A stretch of DNA of 64,000 bases from a virus, in the IMG/VR virus record IMGVR_UViG_3300028883_000992, positions 27,136 through 91,135 of that record. The stretch is one strand, 5' to 3'. Shown here piece after piece: positions 37,221 to 45,670 of this stretch. Positions within the stretch are counted from its first letter, which is position 1; each line of letters opens with the position of its first letter. The notes beneath the pieces were generated by a model. That model searched no databases, was not told the origin of the DNA, and saw nothing but the letters and a program-made list of their open reading frames with translations. A program made the position numbers and the translations under genes.

Positions 37221-37323
37221 ATTTTCCTAAATTATTAAATTGATGATCAGCATATTCACATAATAAAAATATACTTAATATTAAAAATAAAACTACCAAT
37301 ATATATCTAATTTTATTTTTCAT
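37126..37323 (-). CDS. Small membrane protein, 65 aa
   Basis: ATG 37323 overlaps the repeat-protein stop (ATGA). The N-terminus has one strong hydrophobic segment (YILVVLFLILSIFLLC) followed by a helical, charged part. The frame overlaps the start of the beta-helix gene by 95 bases, so the C-terminal half might not be selected as protein. The coupling and membrane segment favour a real gene. Confidence 0.45.
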   Translation of the reverse strand: MKNKIRYILVVLFLILSIFLLCEYADHQFNNLGKYEKETAKILVRQTMVQDTGICFYSMVFVLFV

Positions 37324-39401
37324 CGTTTTAAATACTTACTCCCATATTCTTTTATAGTTATTTTTCTATCAGGGTTATTTACAGACATTCCACGACTATC
37401 ACTTATAGAAATTTTGTCTGTGTCTTTATCTGATATATAATACGATTTATCTGGATATTCTATATATGCACCTGCTACACCTGTAATACCATAAGTACTT
37501 GTAAATAAAAAACCACAATATGCTGAAGCACCTATAAAAGATTGTAATACAAATGAAAAATAATGTTCTACACTATCGTAAACCCTGCATACTAAACTAT
37601 AAAATTTAGTCGTCATATTATATGAATTAAATATTGTAGCAAAATTCCTAGAAACAGATTCGTATACTCTTGTTACAAAATTAAAGTTATACTCAGTTGT
37701 ATCATATACCTTAAAAACATAACTAAAATATTTTTCAATGCCCTCATATGAAGACAATACAAAACTACGGTATTTATCTACAATAGTATATGCACGAAAA
37801 ACAATTGAATAATTATCAGTATAAACATCAGATGATTTCAATATATAACTGTAATTATCAGATAACGAATCATATATTCTAAAAATAGCACTAACATTAA
37901 AAGCAGAAACATCATATGATCTAAATAATATATCCCAAGATTTTGCTTCTTCTTCATAAACTCTAAAGATGTAACTAAATGATCCTGTAGCAACATTACC
38001 AGTAGAAATTATAAATGAAACACCTAAACCCTGATACCCTATAACACTAAGAATAAAATTATAATTATCTGACAGTTGTTCAAATACACGTAAAACCAAA
38101 GGGTAACTATCAGTTATAGAATCATAAACTCTATAAACATGAGAAATAGCAGATGTAGAACGATCCGATAAATTAAGTACAAAATTAAATTCAGAAGATG
38201 CACTATCATATACCCTAATAATATATGGAAATGCTTTTTGTATTTGTTCATAAACTCTATATACAAGACTATAATTCCTACTTAGTGATTCATATACTTT
38301 AAATATGATACTAAAATTATCTTCCAATAAGTCATAAGCAGAAAGTACAATATTAAAAGACTGTGAAAATGGTGCATATGATCTTAATACAAAGCTATAA
38401 TAATGTTCTGCTACATCATTTGCGGTAATTACAAAGGATACATTATAATCTACAGACTCATAAACTCTTAATAGCAATGGAATATAATGGCCTAAACTAT
38501 CATATACCCTAAATATCGTCGAGATATTTAATGTACTATCTTCATAACAACGTAAAATATATGAAAATTCTTGGGTGATACTTTCATATACCCTTAATAT
38601 AAGACTATAATATTCATAGTCTACATCATATGAACGTAAAATATAATTAAAGTTAGAGGAAATATCCTCATAAACCCTTAGTACTGTAGAAAAATCTTGT
38701 TGTAAGGTATCATATACCCGTAAAACTAATACTCTATTTACGGTGGAAACACCATATGCCCTAAATATCGTAGAAAAATTATCGGATGTATCTTCGTAAA
38801 CCCTTAAAACTATATTGAAACTATCTGATAGAGTTTCAAATACACGTAAAAGTATAGAATAGTTATCATCTATACTGTCGTTAACTCTAAATACAGTTGT
38901 ATAATAGAGTTGGAGACTTTCATATACCCTTAAAACAACACTAAATTGAGAATTTAAACTCTCATAAGCACGTAAAACAATATTATAATTATCATCTATA
39001 CCGTCAGTTACCCTGAATACTGCTGAGTAGTAAAGTTGCAGTACCTCATATACTCTTAAAATTGTGCTAAATTGAGAATCTAAAGTTTCATAGGCACGTA
39101 ACACAATATTATAAGATTGGGTATCAGAGTCATAAACGCGATAAACAGTAGAAAAATCTTGTTGTAAAGTGTCATATACCCGTAAAACCATAGTATAATT
39201 GTTTTCTTGTGTATCATAAACCCTAAAAGTAAGAGGCATAGACAATGAAGAAGCAGGTATAATACTTTCAAAAACAAATGAATATTGGTTCTTATGATAG
39301 CTACCACTAAAGTAAACATTAACACTAAAAGAAGTTTCTACCTTAGAGGACAGATAGAAACGTACAAGAAAACCTTTTTGTTGTAAATCACCTAATGGCA
39401 T
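37320..39401 (-). CDS. 14-residue-repeat fibre-like protein, 693 aa
   Basis: Residues 60-633 are 41 consecutive units of exactly 14 residues without a single gap. The consensus is R-V-Y-[DE]-x-x-x-x-x-[FY]-[NS]-x-[VI]-[LF], for example RVYDSLSDNYSYIL and RVYDTLQQDFSTVY. Residues 1-59 and 634-693 flank them; the end is polar (GMSVNNPDRKITIKEYG). Hydrophobic residues alternate in each unit, so it is probably a beta-solenoid or beta-spiral rod, perhaps trimeric. I know of no named family with this consensus. Neighbours are a BNR-like protein (upstream) and exported beta-helix proteins (downstream). Confidence 0.85.
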   Translation of the reverse strand: MPLGDLQQKGFLVRFYLSSKVETSFSVNVYFSGSYHKNQYSFVFESIIPASSLSMPLTFRVYDTQENNYTMVLRVYDTLQQDFSTVYRVYDSDTQSYNIVLRAYETLDSQFSTILRVYEVLQLYYSAVFRVTDGIDDNYNIVLRAYESLNSQFSVVLRVYESLQLYYTTVFRVNDSIDDNYSILLRVFETLSDSFNIVLRVYEDTSDNFSTIFRAYGVSTVNRVLVLRVYDTLQQDFSTVLRVYEDISSNFNYILRSYDVDYEYYSLILRVYESITQEFSYILRCYEDSTLNISTIFRVYDSLGHYIPLLLRVYESVDYNVSFVITANDVAEHYYSFVLRSYAPFSQSFNIVLSAYDLLEDNFSIIFKVYESLSRNYSLVYRVYEQIQKAFPYIIRVYDSASSEFNFVLNLSDRSTSAISHVYRVYDSITDSYPLVLRVFEQLSDNYNFILSVIGYQGLGVSFIISTGNVATGSFSYIFRVYEEEAKSWDILFRSYDVSAFNVSAIFRIYDSLSDNYSYILKSSDVYTDNYSIVFRAYTIVDKYRSFVLSSYEGIEKYFSYVFKVYDTTEYNFNFVTRVYESVSRNFATIFNSYNMTTKFYSLVCRVYDSVEHYFSFVLQSFIGASAYCGFLFTSTYGITGVAGAYIEYPDKSYYISDKDTDKISISDSRGMSVNNPDRKITIKEYGSKYLKR
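37503..39224 (-). repeat. Array of 41 x 42-bp coding repeats
   Basis: The DNA coding for the 14-residue units is an unbroken 42-bp-period array. Most units are diverged, but some are nearly identical: units 2 and 13 share the LRVYDTLQQDFSTV codons with only a few changes. Units 4-6 are repeated as 7-9 (38847-39098). This shows growth by unequal exchange or slippage in steps of 42 or 126 bp. Confidence 0.85.
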
Positions 39402-42400
39402 TATTCTTCTCGTTTACTTATTTTCATAAAATCAAAGAAATATTCTTGTGACCCATCACCACAGCCAAAAAATGCTGTATTGACACCACCTAAACCTGTA
39501 CTTGTCATTGTACCTACACAGGTTCCATCATAATAAAAATTAGTCGTATGTCCATTACCTATTTTAATCGCAAAATTAGCATACTGTGTAACTCTAGCAG
39601 ACGCAACATCATAATACGTACAATCTTTCATAGTTGTACCCGTAAACATTCTAACCTGACCTATGTTAGTACGACACGCAGCACCACCACCAACACCAAT
39701 ACCAACTATAGTATGACCTGATGTATAAAAGCCAATAAATTGTTTGTAGTCTACATCCGCAAATCTTATCCAACCGTCAAAATTAGCACCCGCTTCTGTT
39801 GTTGAATTCATGGCAGTAGCACAAAATGCTGTGTTAGTTATGTTGTCTGAAAAATAACATGCTCTCCAACCTGAAGCAATCTTATTAATATTAGCACCGC
39901 CTAAAGTCAAAATACTATCTGATGAAGACGATATATTATAAATGGGTATATTTGGAGTTGCCAACTCATCTTCATCATATGCACTCCATCTAAATGTAGA
40001 TACATGTACAATAGACGTATCAATAGTGTAGTGCTCAAAATTATCGTAAAAAGACCATATCTCAGTTGGATCAGACTCAGCAAACCAAGCTGATCCTTGA
40101 TAACCATATTGTATATAATACCTATATCTCTGTGGTTGACCTGTTGATTTGGGTATATAGCCCTGAATTGGAAAATATACATTACTATTTTCTGTGTTGA
40201 CTTCCTCAACGCAACATGCTATAGGACTTGAACTACATATTACAATTAAATCATTACGGTCTTTTCTAATATAACCGTAATCTTTATTTTGGAAATAAAA
40301 TACTTTCTTCCCATATTGATATAAACCCTCAATGGTATAATTGTCGATATAACTATTTTTAGTTACAGACATGCCATTACCCATATCATTATTTCTTCTA
40401 ACAATATTTAATTTAAAAGTAGTCGTACTATTCCAATTATTATCAGAAGATTTAAAATATGCATAATCATTTGATGTCCATTCGGTATGAATACCTTCAT
40501 CACTAAAATTATCTCTCGCAACATTAGGCATTACAAAACCGAAAACATATGAATAGTTATTATCGTCTAACACATGACCACCAAATGTTAGGGGGTCATC
40601 AATATATGCTCCACTTGCTGAACTTATATTAATTCTTTTCCATTCTGTATCAGATGTGCTCCAGTGATAAACAGTATAAAAAAATGGATATTCATCAGAA
40701 TCAGTCTCACCTAACAGAACCAACGGTAATCTTACTGAATAATCAGTACCATCAGCATTAATAGTAGTAGTGTGTGTTAAAAGCTGTAAATAGTCTTCAT
40801 TAGTGCCACCTGAAGGATATGCAGTACCATAAATATTTGTAGTAACATCGCCACCTTCATCCCAATAAGCAAGAGTCCCTAATGCAGTACCATTAATAGT
40901 ATACCAATCTGGGATAGAGTCTTCTATATTGGGACTCCAAATAAATTTATTGCAAACCTCCCATTGTGGTGTGTTATTATAATTATATAAATAACATAAT
41001 ACTGCATAACATATACCGTTTTCATCAAATTCAACTCCACCACAATAAATAGATTTTGGGCCAGTACCAAATCCATCTCCTGTATCAACATGATCAAACA
41101 TAGCCATTTGCCTTTGTGGATACCAAAGATCATTATCAACATCATATTTCTGAATTACAAAAGACGAATTATGTGCTCCATCATCATCTTCCATGCGCCT
41201 ATAAAATATAAATAAGTTGCCAGTAACAGGATTTTTACGTACCCTTAAATACGAACATCCATATAACGACGATTCTGCAAATGATGTAGGGTATTTCCAT
41301 ATTGACCAATTGACAATATCGCCCGGTGCAGAACTCCTTTTATATGTAGGCCAATAATTATAATCGGAACTATATACATGATGTTTGGACATAAACATAT
41401 AAACATAATGATTGTCATCTGTGATAACCTGTGGATAATAATGTGTGTCTGTAGAAAATGAACCTGCACCAGAAGGTGTTGCATTTATATAACCTAAATT
41501 AACAGCAGAACTATACCTGTCTTCAAAATGATCATAATATTTAATAATAGCCTGACCACTATGATTACGTATAGCAAAATATGTTCTTCCGTTATCATAA
41601 TGTATGTTTTTAGCTGCACCTACCTGTAAACCTGCATTAAAATCAGCAGATGTAAAAATAGGAACACCATATCCGGTTTGAAATTCTTGTTTATATACAC
41701 ATCCTGTATGTAAATCACCTAATGACGTATCAAAGTCAATACGTTTTCTGAACGCATAATAATTGCCACGATGATCTTGTAATTTATATCCATACCAATA
41801 TTCATCATCACCAACATACGAATCAGCAGTCCCTAAACTGGAAAAATTAGTAACGGCAGTAGAATACCAATAACGAGGGGTCATCTGCATATGACTATAA
41901 CGAAAATTAACATAGTGATCATTGTTGGTTGCAGTACTTAATATTTTAATAATATATTCACCATCAGAATTAGTTACAACATCCTCTCCGTCAGAGCTAA
42001 TAGCACTTGCATTTTCAATAAGATTATCGTCACCGTCACGAATTACACCATTTAAATAGACTTGTCCAGAAAACCAAAAACAAGGATGGTAATATGTGCC
42101 AGAAGAAGAAGGTCGTGTCCAAGTAGAACCCTGATCTTCCGTTTTATAATATATCCAATCACCCCTATTGAATGACACATTTTTCATATCATCGAACATT
42201 GAATCTGACGTATCAATTGTTACACATTGTAATCGCCAATAACCAAAATTATTTTTTGCCAATATATAAAAAGAACAATACATAGAAGTAGAAATAGCAA
42301 CAGCACTATCATTACCACCTAAATATTGTTGCACACTTTCTGGATCATGACCATAAGACAATAATTCATTATTAGTTGCAATTTGATAACCAGTAGCAGT

Positions 42401-43156
42401 ACCAGTTGTCGTATGCGTTCTCAAATACCCTTCTGGATAACCACTTTGTTTTCCTGATGGTCTTTTAACCCTACAATTACCAGTACAAAAAACATATTTA
42501 CCAAATAAAGAATTATCTAAATGAAAATCAATTCTTGTATATAATTTATCAAAAATTCCTGCTATTAAATCGTAATCGTCACTATCATATAAATCTAAAT
42601 ATGCATTACCTTCAGATTGTGTATTCTCACCAGAATCCCTTCCACATAAACCAAATATAGGAGAACCATCACGTTCTGAATATGTCCCAGTAGTAGAAGA
42701 AAAACATGTACGATTACTATCGTCTTGACCATCACATACACGCACTTGAGTATTAGGTGAACTAAAATAGATATAAAAATCTTTTGTAGTAGCACCATTT
42801 CCCGCATCCCATTCAAACACTAATGCATAAGCACTAGAAGAAGATAAGTCCCACCCAGTAGAATCATTAACAGAATCCCACTGTAGAGATTGAGCTACAC
42901 CACCAGTAACAGAAAAAGTAGTATAATTATCTCCTATCCATGTACCAGAAGGCGTACCACCGTCAGTTAAATGCTGTATTCCAACATTAATATCATAAGT
43001 ATTACCAGTAGCAGGAGATTGATAATAAAAAGCTACTGTATGAACTGTGTAATTATTAAAAGAAGTAAATCTATATGCAGCGGTTTCATTAGCTGCATCA
43101 ATATAAGGTAAAGCCTCTTGTGAATCTACATAATGTCTGTTCCCAACATAAGCCAT
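39401..43156 (-). CDS. BNR-propeller-like fibre protein, 1251 aa
   Basis: The middle of the protein (about 525-800) resembles the BNR_4 type beta-propeller: KNIHYDNGRTYFAIRNHSG, VITDDNHYVYMFMSKHH, FAESSLYGCSYLRVRKNPVTG, CGGVEFDENGICYAVLC. The C-terminal 160 residues (YDNFEHYTIDTSI, WIRFADVDYKQFIGFYTS) look like a concanavalin-like sugar-binding domain. An N-terminal beta-sandwich and a carboxypeptidase-regulatory-like segment (VRDGDDNLIENASAISSDGE, about 390) precede. It is probably a glycan-binding or sialidase-like head fibre. Catalytic residues were not established. The next gene overlaps it as TAATG. Confidence 0.65.
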   Translation of the reverse strand: MAYVGNRHYVDSQEALPYIDAANETAAYRFTSFNNYTVHTVAFYYQSPATGNTYDINVGIQHLTDGGTPSGTWIGDNYTTFSVTGGVAQSLQWDSVNDSTGWDLSSSSAYALVFEWDAGNGATTKDFYIYFSSPNTQVRVCDGQDDSNRTCFSSTTGTYSERDGSPIFGLCGRDSGENTQSEGNAYLDLYDSDDYDLIAGIFDKLYTRIDFHLDNSLFGKYVFCTGNCRVKRPSGKQSGYPEGYLRTHTTTGTATGYQIATNNELLSYGHDPESVQQYLGGNDSAVAISTSMYCSFYILAKNNFGYWRLQCVTIDTSDSMFDDMKNVSFNRGDWIYYKTEDQGSTWTRPSSSGTYYHPCFWFSGQVYLNGVIRDGDDNLIENASAISSDGEDVVTNSDGEYIIKILSTATNNDHYVNFRYSHMQMTPRYWYSTAVTNFSSLGTADSYVGDDEYWYGYKLQDHRGNYYAFRKRIDFDTSLGDLHTGCVYKQEFQTGYGVPIFTSADFNAGLQVGAAKNIHYDNGRTYFAIRNHSGQAIIKYYDHFEDRYSSAVNLGYINATPSGAGSFSTDTHYYPQVITDDNHYVYMFMSKHHVYSSDYNYWPTYKRSSAPGDIVNWSIWKYPTSFAESSLYGCSYLRVRKNPVTGNLFIFYRRMEDDDGAHNSSFVIQKYDVDNDLWYPQRQMAMFDHVDTGDGFGTGPKSIYCGGVEFDENGICYAVLCYLYNYNNTPQWEVCNKFIWSPNIEDSIPDWYTINGTALGTLAYWDEGGDVTTNIYGTAYPSGGTNEDYLQLLTHTTTINADGTDYSVRLPLVLLGETDSDEYPFFYTVYHWSTSDTEWKRINISSASGAYIDDPLTFGGHVLDDNNYSYVFGFVMPNVARDNFSDEGIHTEWTSNDYAYFKSSDNNWNSTTTFKLNIVRRNNDMGNGMSVTKNSYIDNYTIEGLYQYGKKVFYFQNKDYGYIRKDRNDLIVICSSSPIACCVEEVNTENSNVYFPIQGYIPKSTGQPQRYRYYIQYGYQGSAWFAESDPTEIWSFYDNFEHYTIDTSIVHVSTFRWSAYDEDELATPNIPIYNISSSSDSILTLGGANINKIASGWRACYFSDNITNTAFCATAMNSTTEAGANFDGWIRFADVDYKQFIGFYTSGHTIVGIGVGGGAACRTNIGQVRMFTGTTMKDCTYYDVASARVTQYANFAIKIGNGHTTNFYYDGTCVGTMTSTGLGGVNTAFFGCGDGSQEYFFDFMKISKREE

Positions 43157-43546
43157 CTAACATAACTCTTTACACTTATCGCATCCATTGTTTTTCTTTA
43201 TGTGTTCAATACATTTACGATTTACATTAAGTTTTTCTATAGAATGATTTAATACATCAATCCTATAAAGTTGCTCATCAGTTCCAAAAAACAAATATCT
43301 ATTTTCTATATTGCCATTTTTATTATCTAAACTACCAATTTTTAATTCAACTGTAGTTCTATAGAAATAAATAAGACTATTATTTTCACAATTTATTTTA
43401 ACAGTATCAAGATCATCTATTAACAATATAAATCTCTTAACTGAGTTATGATCTATATCACTTAAAGATAAATCAGTATTATAAAATATTGTACTATCCC
43501 AACAAACTATTTTCCAACCATATTTACGACTCGTCATATTGCACAT
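43157..43546 (-). CDS. Hypothetical protein with C-terminal Cys cluster, 129 aa
   Basis: AGGAA lies 6 bases before ATG 43546, and the gene overlaps its upstream neighbour by 23 bases. The product is beta-rich and polar, ending in HIKKNNGCDKCKELC, a Cys/His cluster that may bind metal. No family is recognised. Confidence 0.55.
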   Translation of the reverse strand: MCNMTSRKYGWKIVCWDSTIFYNTDLSLSDIDHNSVKRFILLIDDLDTVKINCENNSLIYFYRTTVELKIGSLDNKNGNIENRYLFFGTDEQLYRIDVLNHSIEKLNVNRKCIEHIKKNNGCDKCKELC

Positions 43547-44027
43547 GATATATTCCTGTCGTTGTATTAAATGAAGAATTTATTGCATCAGCAGTTACAC
43601 CTAATTGCAATACTAAAAAATAAGTCCTATCACCAATATCAGTTATACTATTAGTTGTATCCCAATCATACGCAGTAGCTTGATCATTATATCCATCATC
43701 ACAGGTATGAGTAGCCCAATCACTTTGACCATTACTAATTGAATCAGGTGTACCTGAAGTATGACCTATATACTGCCTAACACCAGTAACAGGATTATAG
43801 TCTTTCCAAATTTTAAAATTAGTAACTGCTGTATCTGGAGCAATAACACAATGAGCTTTTATAAGTATTTCACAAGAATAATTGGTCCCAGAAGATTGAC
43901 TATCAGGTATACCTATAGGATAAATACCTGTAGAAGTATCATGACTCCTAAATGCGGTTTCACCATCAACCGTAGATTCATTAAAGGTACTCTGATGAAA
44001 TTCAATAAAATCAAAACTAGCGGGCAT
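43524..44027 (-). CDS. Putative virion protein, 167 aa
   Basis: The product is Ser/Thr/Asp-rich and beta-like (SCEILIKAHCVIAPDTAVTNFKI, RTYFLVLQLGVTAD), similar in composition to the other small proteins between the capsid gene and the fibre cassette. AGGAAT precedes the ATG. No family is recognised. It may be a head decoration or fibre-base protein. Confidence 0.5.
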   Translation of the reverse strand: MPASFDFIEFHQSTFNESTVDGETAFRSHDTSTGIYPIGIPDSQSSGTNYSCEILIKAHCVIAPDTAVTNFKIWKDYNPVTGVRQYIGHTSGTPDSISNGQSDWATHTCDDGYNDQATAYDWDTTNSITDIGDRTYFLVLQLGVTADAINSSFNTTTGIYHVQYDES

Positions 44028-44421
44028 ATTCCTTTTCTACAGCACTTTCCTTTACCATATGTTTATTTATAGGTAAACTTATAACAAGATGACGATCATT
44101 TACAAGATCATAACAAAAATAATGCCTGTGCTGACCAGTTCTATATGATATTGATTCAAGATGTTCAACGGACCTCATTCCTCCACCTAACCCACCTGCC
44201 CATCTCTCATGATGAGCATACCAAAATTTCATATGATCCATTGAAGTGTTTTCAGGTAAATCAATATATTCACCACGTATCAACACAGACACTTTTTTTA
44301 TATAAACATTTAATTCTTTACTATGGCGAATTAAACGCCTGAACTCACTAATATCACCCTTCTTATATAACTGCTTTCTTGTCCAAATTTCACCATTGGA
44401 CAATTCTGCTTTCCATTCCAT
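44017..44421 (-). CDS. Hypothetical protein, 134 aa
   Basis: The SD is AAAGGC before ATG. The product is basic with a compact mixed fold (EWKAELSNGEIWTRKQLYKKG, HERWAGGLGGGMRSVEHLESI) and is rich in His in its second half (YRTGQHRHYFCYDLVNDRHL). No family is recognised. It overlaps the next gene by 11 bases. Confidence 0.5.
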   Translation of the reverse strand: MEWKAELSNGEIWTRKQLYKKGDISEFRRLIRHSKELNVYIKKVSVLIRGEYIDLPENTSMDHMKFWYAHHERWAGGLGGGMRSVEHLESISYRTGQHRHYFCYDLVNDRHLVISLPINKHMVKESAVEKEYAR

Positions 44422-44433
44422 AACTTGCCTTTC

Positions 44434-45141
44434 TTAACTATATGTAACACTAATCTGTAAAAATCCCCAATTACAAAAACCTACTGACTGACTATAAGGT
44501 ATAACACTAAGTCCAATATACCAATTATGTTGGGTATCAGTTCCTCCAACAGTAGTAAGTTCTAATTTAGAACTGTTTCCCGGAGTTTTTTGCCAATCAG
44601 TTATACCAGTGGCACTAACTTCACATATCATTACAGAAGCAAACTCAAAATCTACAGTCCCACCAGAACCAGATGAAATCCAAGCATAAACTGGGTCAGC
44701 ATCAACAGCATTATCATGCTCAAAACGCAATCTAAAGAAATCATACTGATGCATCTGTCTATATCCATCTTCCGGTGTAACACTAGCAAAACCACCTTCA
44801 GGTATTCTAGATGTATGAAGAATAGAATCAGTATCACCATGACCACCTGCTGTAGTATATTTATACCATGAACCACCAGATGTTCCTGCTGAATGAACAT
44901 AAGACACACAGTTAAAACCACCTGCATCAATTTTAGTTCCAGTAACGTCAGTAGAACTAACACCACAAGCGAATCTACCTACATATGTACGTAATATATT
45001 ATCAGGCCATGCTGAGGAATCATATCCAAAACCTAATGCTACAGCATCCCATTCACCTGCATGAGCAGAAGCTCCACCTACAGTGGCAAAATTAGCTGTA
45101 TCATTACCTCCTATATGACCTTGCAAATAAATACTAGCCAT
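44434..45141 (-). CDS. Putative virion surface protein, 235 aa
   Basis: AAGGAG precedes the ATG. The product is Gly/Ser/Thr/Ala-rich with beta-strand patterns (GGTVDFEFASVMICEVSATG, CNWGFLQISVTYS) and an N-terminal MASIYLQGHIGGND. Its place shortly after the major capsid gene suggests a head decoration or fibre attachment protein. Confidence 0.5.
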   Translation of the reverse strand: MASIYLQGHIGGNDTANFATVGGASAHAGEWDAVALGFGYDSSAWPDNILRTYVGRFACGVSSTDVTGTKIDAGGFNCVSYVHSAGTSGGSWYKYTTAGGHGDTDSILHTSRIPEGGFASVTPEDGYRQMHQYDFFRLRFEHDNAVDADPVYAWISSGSGGTVDFEFASVMICEVSATGITDWQKTPGNSSKLELTTVGGTDTQHNWYIGLSVIPYSQSVGFCNWGFLQISVTYS

Positions 45142-45143
45142 TT

Positions 45144-45620
45144 TTACTCCTTCTTAGGAAGATTTTCTATTTCTTCTTGAATTACTAAGTAAGTAGACAT
45201 TGGCAAATCATTATCAAAACAAAGTTTCTTCATACGTAAAAGTGTATTTTTGTCTTGATGTGTAAACCCTTTAGTGTATTCCTTGATTTTATTTTTAGCT
45301 CCACGACCTTTAATAACATCTAAAAGCTGTTCGTCAGTAATAGGGTCGATAATCTTACCATCAATTTCTACACCTATAGGATTCCCGCTATCATCAAGTT
45401 CCTGTAAAAAACCACGTTGTACATATTTATTACGTAGTATCAACTTACGATCAAACTCTGATACATAATCAATAGTATCTCCTTCTTGACCATAAGGCTC
45501 AAAAATCAGATTACCAACTATAAACTTACCGTTATGTATATTTCTAAAAGTATAATACTTTTCTTTTCTTACAATGGCAATTTCTTCTCTGCCATCTCTT
45601 TCTAAAACCTCTCTAGCCAT
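45144..45620 (-). CDS. Hypothetical head-region protein, 158 aa
   Basis: AAGGAG lies 8 bases before ATG. The first half is beta-rich (KYYTFRNIHNGKFIVGNLIFEP), the second helical and Lys-rich (KGRGAKNKIKEYTKGFTHQDKN). No family is recognised. It is the first gene after the capsid-gene hairpin. Confidence 0.5.
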   Translation of the reverse strand: MAREVLERDGREEIAIVRKEKYYTFRNIHNGKFIVGNLIFEPYGQEGDTIDYVSEFDRKLILRNKYVQRGFLQELDDSGNPIGVEIDGKIIDPITDEQLLDVIKGRGAKNKIKEYTKGFTHQDKNTLLRMKKLCFDNDLPMSTYLVIQEEIENLPKKE

Positions 45621-45643
45621 TATCCATTCTCCTTGTATCTAAA

Positions 45644-45664
45644 GGGGGATTTATTTCATCCCCC
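45644..45664 (-). terminator. Hairpin after the major capsid gene
   Basis: GGGGGAT and ATCCCCC form a 7-bp stem with a seven-base loop, 7 bases after the capsid stop; only TTT follows on the transcribed strand. It may be a leaky terminator that lets some transcripts continue, or a 3' stabiliser for capsid mRNA. Confidence 0.5.
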
Positions 45665-45670
45665 AACTTT

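Noticed and set aside
37503-39224. CRISPR array suggested by regular repeats
   Set aside because: The repeats are contiguous 42-bp coding units without spacers, diverged in DNA but conserved in protein.
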